A program made the translations under genes and the position numbers. Below, piece after piece: positions 1 to 5,128 of a stretch of 5,312 nt of DNA. Below the pieces are notes generated by a model. The model saw only the letters and a program-made list of their open reading frames with translations. It did not search any database and was not told the origin of the DNA. Every line of letters begins with the position of its first letter. Position 1 is the stretch's first letter. Source of the DNA: an archaeon (GTDB taxonomy: Archaea > Asgardarchaeota > Heimdallarchaeia > Hodarchaeales > S146-22); assembly GCA_024276395.1 (NCBI GenBank), contig JAJRXH010000437.1:1-5312 (forward strand), given 5' to 3'.

Positions 1-447
1 GTTCCCTAGAATCATCAAGTTTACCTGATTGAAAGGAGGACGAGTAGTATCTATGACAACAATGGCTGCATCAAGTTGGTCAAGGGACTCAATTGCCTTG
101 ATGACCCCTTTTGTAGCCTCTTTTGCCCTTTCGATTGCTTCTTTCTTTGTCAGGTTATGATTTCTCACGAAGTTACGATAATCTACATATGTTGCAATGC
201 CTGGCGTGTCCACGATGGTCATGTTCACGACACCATATCCGTCTGCCTCCAAGATGCAATTTTCTAATGTGACCACATCTCTTGTCTCATGAGGGATGGG
301 AGAAACCTTGCCAACTTCCTTATTTGCTAAATCTATCCCGATACGATTAGCTAACGTCGTTTTTCCAGCATTAACTTCCCCTACGATTCCCAAAGTGAGC
401 GTCTTCGCCTTTCGCTTGAACAAGGTTTTAAGAGCATTAACATTCAA
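1..447 (-). CDS. Era-like archaeal GTPase, partial (C-terminus beyond window)
   Basis: The 149 codons present encode the front half of a TRAFAC-class GTP-binding protein. After a basic leader (FKRKAK, about residues 10-15) comes the P-loop GEVNAGKT (23-30). The switch-I region reads SPIPHETR (49-56) and the G3 motif is DTPG (80-83). A helical stretch rich in Lys and Glu (99-119) follows, then a strand ending in VVIDTT (130-135). The NKxD motif would lie beyond the window edge. The SPIPHETR and DTPGIAT pattern is that of the archaeal Era-like GTPases, which are widespread in archaea and often linked to ribosome or RNA functions by analogy with bacterial Era; their exact role is not known to me. 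The start is the TTG at 447: GAGGTGA lies six bases upstream and an in-frame TGA at 456-454 excludes anything longer. Identification to family is firm; cellular role is not. Confidence 0.88.
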   Translation of the reverse strand, partial: MNVNALKTLFKRKAKTLTLGIVGEVNAGKTTLANRIGIDLANKEVGKVSPIPHETRDVVTLENCILEADGYGVVNMTIVDTPGIATYVDYRNFVRNHNLTKKEAIERAKEATKGVIKAIESLDQLDAAIVVIDTTRPPFNQVNLMILGN

Positions 448-453
448 GGGAGT

Positions 454-460
454 TCACCTC
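454..460 (-). promoter_or_regulatory. Ribosome-binding site fixing a TTG start
   Basis: The minus strand reads GAGGTGA, a near-complete match to the archaeal anti-Shine-Dalgarno complement GGAGGTGATC. Six bases separate it from the TTG at 447. Its last three bases are an in-frame stop codon, so the TTG is the first possible initiator in this frame. Confidence 0.8.
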
Positions 461-834
461 AACCATGGCTTCCTACGTGAATGCAATGCGAATATCCCCA
501 TGTATAAGATGTGGTATCGCTCCAATATTATCACGATACCTATCAGTTAGGAGGTCAAATTCATTCTGTTGTCATGACATGAAATGCCTTCAAAAAACAT
601 TTTTTCCATAAAAAAGAACCATATTAGACTTACTGCTACAATACACACCAAATCAAGAGAACATTCATGTAAGGAATGGATCATGTACAATAATATCATG
701 AAATCATCCCTAACACCCATCATCAACATTTCTGAACCAGACAAGACAAGCGAATGAACAAGAAAGCGTGACTAAACATCTAAACATCACGAAAAGTTCA
801 ATGAAAAGAATAATACCGTTGTTGAAATCACTAA
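461..834. other. Gene-poor, AT-rich intergenic stretch
   Basis: I find no convincing gene here. Short open frames exist on both strands (for example minus 744-547, 65 codons, Met- and Phe-rich), but none has a ribosome-binding site and none resembles a known family. The stretch must hold the promoter of the leftward Era-like gene; a weak TATA-like TTATACA on the minus strand at 507-501 is the best candidate. An A6/T6 inverted pair (592-605, followed by another A-run at 610-615) could form a weak AT hairpin. A plus-strand AGGAGGT at 549-555 resembles a ribosome-binding site but is followed by stops within a few codons. Confidence 0.5.
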
Positions 835-1137
835 TTGACAGCCATTTCACACTTTCACTTGAATTTTCTACAACATCTGGATGAAAAGAACAAGGATGCC
901 TCAACCGAGGAGTTGGATAGATCAGTTGCAAAGCTTAAAAAGCTGGCAGAAAGAAATGGTAAATGGAGAGATATTATCTTTTTAAGAGGTAAAGGCAGGG
1001 ATAACCACCTAGCTTCATTGATGGGCGTGATCATCCATGACTGCAATCTTGAAGGTGTGCATTCTTGGCGAATTTGCCGTGGGGAAAACCACACTAGTGA
1101 AATCCTTCCTGGGCGGGATAATGACCGAAGAGTATAA
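835..1137 (+). pseudogene. Orphan open frame with coding-like composition, possibly a gene remnant or small protein
   Basis: The frame opens at TTG 835, directly after an in-frame TAA, and runs 100 codons to TAA at 1137. Residues about 9-60 look like natural protein: a charged helical stretch (EELDRSVAKLKKLAERN) followed by KWRDIIFLR, with mostly purine first codon positions. From about 1037 it overlaps the next gene in another frame, and that part is simply a shadow of the GTPase P-loop. No ribosome-binding site precedes 835 or the TTG at 859. It may be a small real gene ending inside its neighbour, a decayed remnant, or a former N-terminal extension of the GTPase that lost its frame. I recognise no family. 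Low confidence that it is translated. Confidence 0.25.
1023..1030 (+). promoter_or_regulatory. Ribosome-binding site of the first small GTPase
   Basis: GGGCGTGA, continuing as TC, matches eight of ten positions of GGAGGTGATC and ends six bases before the ATG at 1037. That is the same spacing seen for the starts at 447, 4178 and 5129. An in-frame TGA at 1028-1030 confirms that the protein cannot begin further upstream in this frame. Confidence 0.7.
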
Positions 1138-1597
1138 ACCAACGATTGGGGTCGATATTGGGACCAAAGAACTAGAAATTAACGTGAAAGGAAAGCCGAT
1201 GAAAGCCATCTTACAGCTATGGGACTTAGGTGGGCAGCAATCACTGGAAAAAATCCGAAAAAATTTCTATAGTCGAGCTGTTGGAGGCATTGCTGTTTAT
1301 GACATTACCCGTCATGAGACGCTGGAAGCCATTCCTAGGTGGTTAGATGAATTTTGGGGCACCGTAGGGACAGTTCCCATTGTACTAGTGGGAAATAAGA
1401 AAGATCTGAGGGATAAAGGATTGGGAATGGTTGAACCGGAATATGGTCAGCAAATGGCTCAACAAATATCTGAAATGTCTGGTTTTGAGACACCTTTCAT
1501 TGAAGCATCTGCGTTACGGGTTGAAAATGCAGACACCCCCTTCATTCGCCTGGTGCAATTCATTCTGGAAAATGAATTAGTTAAAGAAGGTAGCTAA
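1037..1597 (+). CDS. Ras-superfamily small GTPase (Rab/Arf-like), first of two
   Basis: This is a single-domain small GTPase of 186 residues, normal for the Ras superfamily, acting as a GTP/GDP switch. All five nucleotide-binding motifs are present: G1 GEFAVGKT (11-18), G2 threonine 36 in PTIGVD, G3 DLGGQ (63-67) with the catalytic glutamine 67, G4 NKKD (120-123) and G5 ASAL (157-160). The PTIGVD and VYDITR stretches are Rab/Ras-like, while G3 has the GGQ form typical of Arf and Arf-like proteins instead of the Rab TAGQ. There is no C-terminal cysteine, so no prenylation signal; the protein ends KEGS. Membrane attachment, if any, must be indirect. The transporter gene begins 11 bases after its stop at the earliest start, so the two are probably co-transcribed. 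It resembles the second GTPase at 2662 closely in the WDL-GQQ and IP-W--FW segments. Partner and pathway are unknown. Confidence 0.92.
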   Translation: MTAILKVCILGEFAVGKTTLVKSFLGGIMTEEYKPTIGVDIGTKELEINVKGKPMKAILQLWDLGGQQSLEKIRKNFYSRAVGGIAVYDITRHETLEAIPRWLDEFWGTVGTVPIVLVGNKKDLRDKGLGMVEPEYGQQMAQQISEMSGFETPFIEASALRVENADTPFIRLVQFILENELVKEGS

Positions 1598-1608
1598 AGA
1601 AAATCGTT

Positions 1609-2607
1609 GTGAAAGAATGCATTTTTCCCTTAGAATATCACTCATTTTTTCAGATAAATGAAAAGCTTCGGCAAGTGGTTATTGTGCGTCCGCGAAATGT
1701 TTTTTTTGCCATCATCATCGTGTTGCTATGGGCATCAACCACGGTAATCGGTCGTTTTCTCGTGGGAGTGACGCCTACCATCAGTGCTATGCAATTAGCA
1801 TGGTACCGGTATGTTACTGGCTTCTTAACCCTCTTTCTATTATATCGAGTCTTTAAACCCTCAAAAATGGATTTTTTTTCTAGTGATTCTTCCTTGGAAT
1901 CAAAATCATCATTTCAGCATTACTTGATAACTGGCATTGCATTGGGAATCTTTCCCTTGTTCCTATTTGAAAGCGTAAGACATACTAGCGCTACCGCTGC
2001 CTCCTTTCTATTAAATTCCAACACGGTTTTCATTGCTCCGTTATCCGTGATTTTCCTAAAAGAACGCCTATCTCGGACGCAGTTAATTGGCATCTCCATA
2101 GCAACGATTGGGATGTTCATTCTGCTAATTGGAATTGATCCTCTAGAAAACTGGTTAACCAGCGAAAGTTTCCTTGGAAACATGCTGGCCATCAGTGCAG
2201 GCATATCATGGGCTTTGTACACCATCATGTCAAAGAAATGGTTCCATTCAGAGCATCCTCTCATGGCAACATTGATACAGCTAGGAATAGCATCAATTTT
2301 TCTTTTTGGGACGGTGACATTCTTTGAAAAGATAATGATCATCACGGATACCATCACGTGGCTATTAATTTTCATCATAGGTCCAGGTGCAACCGGAATT
2401 GGTTTTTGGCTATATTTCACCATCCTTGATGAAGAAACCGCAACAACGGCGGGATCCATTCAGTATTTAGTTCCTATTTTCTCACTCATTTATGAATGGG
2501 TCTTTTTGAACACGCTAATTTCCCTTACGGCTCTAATGGGAGGATTTCTCACGTTAATTGGATTATTATTAGCGGATTATTGGAATGATCAAGGCATGAA
2601 TTCGTGA
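1609..2607 (+). CDS. Drug/metabolite transporter superfamily protein, EamA type, ten helices
   Basis: The protein is an integral membrane carrier of the DMT superfamily with two EamA repeats. Likely membrane segments are at about residues 31-53, 59-81, 105-123, 127-149, 156-175 (repeat 1) and 188-208, 217-238, 246-270, 278-299, 303-323 (repeat 2). Each repeat carries the family signature of a proline-containing fourth helix, then a short polar loop (APLSVIFLKERLS at 143-155; VPIFSLIYEWVFLN at 288-301) and a glycine-rich last helix. The loop after helix 2 (about 83-104) is serine-rich. Family members export or import small metabolites, but the substrate cannot be read from sequence. The start is uncertain: GTG at 1609 gives a 25-residue leader before the usual EamA start, while GTG at 1684 would give a more typical 307-residue protein; neither has a strong ribosome-binding site. 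It lies between two related small GTPase genes on the same strand, which is suggestive of a functional link. Confidence 0.88.
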   Translation: MKECIFPLEYHSFFQINEKLRQVVIVRPRNVFFAIIIVLLWASTTVIGRFLVGVTPTISAMQLAWYRYVTGFLTLFLLYRVFKPSKMDFFSSDSSLESKSSFQHYLITGIALGIFPLFLFESVRHTSATAASFLLNSNTVFIAPLSVIFLKERLSRTQLIGISIATIGMFILLIGIDPLENWLTSESFLGNMLAISAGISWALYTIMSKKWFHSEHPLMATLIQLGIASIFLFGTVTFFEKIMIITDTITWLLIFIIGPGATGIGFWLYFTILDEETATTAGSIQYLVPIFSLIYEWVFLNTLISLTALMGGFLTLIGLLLADYWNDQGMNS

Positions 2608-2650
2608 AACATCAACAAAGCACGTATTATTAGACCAAGTGAACAAGACC

Positions 2651-2656
2651 AGGTGA
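2651..2656 (+). promoter_or_regulatory. Ribosome-binding site that moves the second GTPase start to TTG 2662
   Basis: AGGTGA is followed by five bases and then TTG at 2662. The in-frame GTG at 2653 lies inside this motif and has only a weak AAGTGA ten bases upstream. By analogy with the GGTGA-spacer-TTG arrangement at 447 and 4178, initiation at 2662 is preferred. Confidence 0.6.
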
Positions 2657-2661
2657 CAAAC

Positions 2662-3360
2662 TTGAAAGAAAAAAACAAAAGAACTCGTTTCAGAAGATCA
2701 CTTACTCGCAGAGAGCTCAACAAAATTGACAAAGAACTAAATAAAACCAAGGAATCATCTGTTCTCTTTCGAGATCGATCAATAAGGCCTACCTACAAGA
2801 TGTGTCTCATCGGTGATCCCGCTGTAGGGAAGTCCACGTTACGACAACGTTTCATGGGTGAAACTCCAAGTAAAGAATATATCATGACTGTCGGTGCAGA
2901 TTTTGCCGTGAAGCACATGGAAATAGAAAACAAGAAAGTCATTCTTCAGATTTGGGACTTAGCCGGCCAACAAATGTTCAACCAAATACTACCTTCTTAT
3001 TATGCTGGTGCCAAGGGAGCACTAGCTGTTTTTGATATGACCAGACCTGACACTCTTTCTTCCATTCCTTTATGGGTAGAAAACTTTTGGAAGCATGCTG
3101 ACGATCCATCCCCCGTCGTCCTTATTGGAAATAAAATTGATCTGAAAGACCAGATCAGAGTTACCAGAGATAAAATAAGAGACGTTGAAAGACAACTAAA
3201 GGAAATCGTAGGCACGACATTACTTGCACCAAGAACCATTTACACTAGTGCACTCCATGGTGAAAATGTCGAATTAGTCTTTGAGGCCTTGACAAAAACA
3301 ATCATGATTGCAATAGAAAAAAGAAGACAAGAAAATGAGAAATTACCCCCTAAAAAATGA
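2662..3360 (+). CDS. Ras-superfamily small GTPase with basic N-terminal extension, second of two
   Basis: The protein has 232 residues from the TTG start. A 44-residue N-terminal extension is strongly basic and probably helical (RRSLTRRELNKIDKELNK lies within it). The G domain follows: G1 GDPAVGKS (51-58), G2 threonine 76 in MTVGAD, G3 DLAGQ (99-103) with catalytic glutamine 103, G4 NKID (157-160) and G5 TSAL (195-198). DLAGQ is close to the Rab/Ras form DTAGQ. The C-terminus is a charged helix ending LPPKK without cysteine, so prenylation is not expected; the basic extension could instead bind acidic lipids or nucleic acid (inference). WDLAGQQ and TLSSIPLWVENFW mirror the first GTPase, so the two are likely paralogues. 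It lies 54 bases after the transporter gene on the same strand with no clear promoter between, so co-transcription is plausible. GTG 2653 would add three residues. Effector and regulator are unknown. Confidence 0.9.
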   Translation: MKEKNKRTRFRRSLTRRELNKIDKELNKTKESSVLFRDRSIRPTYKMCLIGDPAVGKSTLRQRFMGETPSKEYIMTVGADFAVKHMEIENKKVILQIWDLAGQQMFNQILPSYYAGAKGALAVFDMTRPDTLSSIPLWVENFWKHADDPSPVVLIGNKIDLKDQIRVTRDKIRDVERQLKEIVGTTLLAPRTIYTSALHGENVELVFEALTKTIMIAIEKRRQENEKLPPKK

Positions 3361-3545
3361 GAGCACTTCCCGATAAGACCCGCAAAAAGATACAAAAAGA
3401 ACAAATTCTTGTAAAAACAGATAACATGACACGTGGGGAAGAAAGAAACAACTTATTGATAACTACAGAACTAATTGAATTTGACAAGAGAAAGGTCAAC
3501 ATCAAAAGGCTTAGCTACCGTTTTCAAAAGAAAGGACTTCAATGA
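3357..3545 (+). CDS. Doubtful small Lys-rich protein overlapping the GTPase stop
   Basis: A 62-codon frame starts at an ATG that overlaps the preceding TGA as ATGA, an arrangement compatible with translational coupling. The product is very basic with no membrane segment or recognised motif. Against it: there is no GGTGA-type ribosome-binding site, the region is A-rich so an ATGA is easily met by chance, and the last 75 bases lie antisense to the 3' end of the winged-helix gene. More likely spurious than real. Confidence 0.2.
   Translation: MRALPDKTRKKIQKEQILVKTDNMTRGEERNNLLITTELIEFDKRKVNIKRLSYRFQKKGLQ
3384..3417 (-). terminator. U-rich termination region of the winged-helix gene
   Basis: Read on the minus strand, three T5 tracts (3417-3413, 3398-3394, 3388-3384) follow the TAA of the winged-helix gene at 3471 by about 50-90 bases. 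Archaeal RNA polymerase terminates at U-rich tracts without needing a hairpin, so this is a reasonable terminator. No comparable T-tract is seen on the plus strand after the GTPase. Confidence 0.45.
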
Positions 3546-4178
3546 AGAATGATCTGTTGTCTTAGGATTTTTCATGCTATAGATGATTTCTCGTGGTTTG
3601 ATGAACAAGTACAATTGAGAAAGGAGATCTTCGGATATCCATTCTGCTACTGCTCCATCATCACTCACTTTTCCTCCAACAAATCGAAATCTTCCGAACC
3701 ATCGTCCCTTAAATTGTTCGTATAACGTTCGTGGGTTCATTTTCTTGGAAAGATAGAAGACACCCTTAATTTCCGCAAGTTTTTCCCATCGTTGACTGTT
3801 AATCAATGGTTTATCTATATTTTGACGAGAATCTTCTTTCAAAAATTTGGAAGAACCAACATGATAAAATTTTGGGGATAATCGATAACCTTGATCATCT
3901 TTTTGCAAAATTTGGGCTTCTAATAATCGCTGAATTGATTTAGAGAGTTTTTGCTGATGCACATCACCAAGCAACCGTTTCATACCTGCAAAACTCACGG
4001 TAAAACCTTCATTTCTAGAAGAAAGAATGGCTATGATTTTTTCCTGTAAAGTTGGACTCGATTTGGCTGATATTGGAAGTGGTCGCCGAGAAACTACCTT
4101 CCGCAACAGTTGAGAGGGTTCATTTTCCTCTTCATGAGTTTCATGCTCCTCATTCATCGAAAATTCTTTCTCCAACAA
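3471..4178 (-). CDS. Winged-helix DNA-binding protein with unknown C-terminal domain
   Basis: The 235-residue protein has three parts. Residues 1-20 are acidic (runs of Glu). Residues about 42-104 have the layout of a winged helix-turn-helix: helix TLQEKIIAILSSR, a second helix around MKRLLG, a likely recognition helix KLSKSIQRLLEAQIL and a wing KDDQGYRLSP. Residues about 130-235 form a separate domain with EQFKGRWFGRFRF and YLFIKPREIIYSMK, which I cannot place. A role as transcription regulator is inferred from the winged helix only; such folds also bind RNA or proteins. No signal peptide or membrane segment is present. The TTG at 4178 is chosen because GGTGA lies six bases upstream; the ATG at 4157 has only a GGAG twelve bases away and would remove seven residues. 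The gene is convergent with the GTPase cluster and divergent from the 4302 gene, so it could regulate the shared intergenic region. Confidence 0.7.
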   Translation of the reverse strand: MLEKEFSMNEEHETHEEENEPSQLLRKVVSRRPLPISAKSSPTLQEKIIAILSSRNEGFTVSFAGMKRLLGDVHQQKLSKSIQRLLEAQILQKDDQGYRLSPKFYHVGSSKFLKEDSRQNIDKPLINSQRWEKLAEIKGVFYLSKKMNPRTLYEQFKGRWFGRFRFVGGKVSDDGAVAEWISEDLLSQLYLFIKPREIIYSMKNPKTTDHSSLKSFLLKTVAKPFDVDLSLVKFN

Positions 4179-4184
4179 CGACCT

Positions 4185-4189
4185 TCACC
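4185..4189 (-). promoter_or_regulatory. Ribosome-binding site fixing a TTG start
   Basis: The minus strand reads GTGGTGA with the GGTGA core here, six bases before TTG 4178. This supports TTG over the later ATG at 4157. Confidence 0.6.
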
Positions 4190-4227
4190 ACGAAATTTGG
4201 CATCTTCAATATTATCTTCGTGAGGGT

Positions 4228-4237
4228 TATTTTTAAA
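4228..4237 (-). promoter_or_regulatory. TATA-like box for the winged-helix gene
   Basis: The minus strand reads TTTAAAAATA, close to archaeal TATA boxes, preceded by a purine-rich stretch (GAAGAAG) compatible with a BRE. Transcription would begin about 25 bases downstream, near 4209, giving a leader of about 30 bases that contains the ribosome-binding site. Confidence 0.45.
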
Positions 4238-4250
4238 TGACTTCTTCTTG

Positions 4251-4273
4251 GCCGCGGAGCTTATAAGCGCGGC
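4251..4273. promoter_or_regulatory. GC-rich palindrome centred on a TATA-like box
   Basis: The core GCTTATAAGC (4259-4268) is a perfect 10-base palindrome. It is flanked by GCCGC (4251-4255) on the left, with three extra bases GGA, and by its complement GCGGC (4269-4273) on the right. The central TTATAA (4261-4266) is well placed as TATA box for the rightward gene: transcription would start near 4290 and leave a leader of about 12 bases containing GGTGA. A regulator dimer bound here would cover the TATA box, so this may be an operator. The neighbouring winged-helix protein is a candidate ligand (inference). Confidence 0.5.
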
Positions 4274-4289
4274 GTCAAAAGTCTCACTT

Positions 4290-4294
4290 GGTGA
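4290..4294 (+). promoter_or_regulatory. Ribosome-binding site of the 4302 gene
   Basis: GGTGA lies seven bases before ATG 4302. A TTG at 4298 is also within reach but opens a different frame that stops after about 33 codons. Confidence 0.6.
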
Positions 4295-4301
4295 ACATTG
4301 A

Positions 4302-5093
4302 ATGCGATGGGCATTCCTAGATGGATTAGTCACACTACAACACAAACTCTCTTATCCAGAAGAGAAAACTTCCAGAATTACACTCTCTTTCCTCTATAAA
4401 CCACATCCATGGACACGACATCCCATAAAAACTAGGCTACATCAAGCCAAAGAGTTAATGAAATCGACACAACACTGGCTAGGGTACTTTTTCCTTGGTG
4501 GATATCGAACTCCATTATCACGCAATCTAGCTAGATTTGACCCATCAGATATCTGTTATCAAGCTTGGGCAGGAGCATACTTGATTTATAGTCAAGATAA
4601 TGACAGAATCGTGGGTTTTGAAGACAATGAACCAGTAATTGAAGAATTAGCTAGCATTGGTATAGGTGATCAAACATCATGGCTTAAGTCATTTGGAGAT
4701 CCCTCACCAAGAGTTAAGATAGTAAGAGCTGATCCACTAGATCCAAAAAAATTCCATCAACAAGCTGAGGCAGCCTTTTTAGGGGAAATGTGGACACACA
4801 GTGATATAAATCCAAAAGGAGCCGTTGATTGGCGTTATCACTTGATCTTTGGAAAACCACGGAAGGATGCATTTGAACTAGTAAAACCATACCATGACCT
4901 TTTGTTAAGAGGATACTATGTGGCATGGCCCATCCCACGTTATCGAGCCACCATCATTGCCTACGGTGCTGCCGCTGCTTGGTTTGAAACGAGAGATGGA
5001 AGAATAATAAACTACTGGAAACACTTAAAACACCAATTCCGACAAATCATTCAACATATCCAAGTAAGATGCTTGCCTCCCCACATTTCCTAA
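4302..5093 (+). CDS. Uncharacterised aromatic-rich protein
   Basis: The 263-residue product matches no family I recognise. It is soluble-looking, without a signal peptide or clear membrane helix, and unusually rich in Trp (ten), Tyr, His and Pro. Notable stretches are HPWTRHPIKTRLHQAKE (35-51), WLGYFFLGGYRTPLS (59-73), EMWTHSDINPKG (162-173), VDWRYHLIF (175-183) and VAWPIPRYRATIIAYG (207-222). Histidines and acidic residues in these stretches could form a metal or substrate site, but no known catalytic motif is visible. The start at ATG 4302 has GGTGA seven bases upstream and a TATA-like box about 38 bases upstream. The Trm56 gene begins 35 bases after its stop on the same strand, without a visible promoter between, so the two are probably co-transcribed. 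A tRNA-related role is only a guess from that context. Confidence 0.75.
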   Translation: MRWAFLDGLVTLQHKLSYPEEKTSRITLSFLYKPHPWTRHPIKTRLHQAKELMKSTQHWLGYFFLGGYRTPLSRNLARFDPSDICYQAWAGAYLIYSQDNDRIVGFEDNEPVIEELASIGIGDQTSWLKSFGDPSPRVKIVRADPLDPKKFHQQAEAAFLGEMWTHSDINPKGAVDWRYHLIFGKPRKDAFELVKPYHDLLLRGYYVAWPIPRYRATIIAYGAAAAWFETRDGRIINYWKHLKHQFRQIIQHIQVRCLPPHIS

Positions 5094-5128
5094 AAACAAG
5101 TCATTAACGGGAAAGGGAGTGAAAAATC

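Noticed and set aside
296..550. Plus-strand 84-codon open frame
   Set aside because: It lies antisense to the clearly coding Era-like GTPase and has no motif of its own.
549..559. AGGAGGTCAAA on the plus strand, a strong ribosome-binding-site look-alike
   Set aside because: The nearest start codons downstream (ATT, CTG, TTG, ATG up to about 575) reach a stop within a few codons, so nothing is translated from it.
592..615. A6/T6 inverted pair as a possible terminator or origin-like element
   Set aside because: The arms are pure A/T with a two-base loop, easily met by chance in AT-rich DNA, and no transcript clearly ends there.
547..744. Minus-strand 65-codon frame with a hydrophobic stretch, upstream of the Era-like gene
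   Set aside because: It has no ribosome-binding site before its TTG or its first ATG, is rich in Met and Phe as AT-rich noncoding DNA tends to be, and resembles no family.
1920..2459. Minus-strand 179-codon open frame
   Set aside because: It is the antisense shadow of the transporter; its Met-, Ile- and Pro-rich composition mirrors membrane-helix codons.
4154..4345. Minus-strand 63-codon frame across the divergent spacer
   Set aside because: It overlaps the starts of both flanking genes and their ribosome-binding sites and has no supporting start signal.
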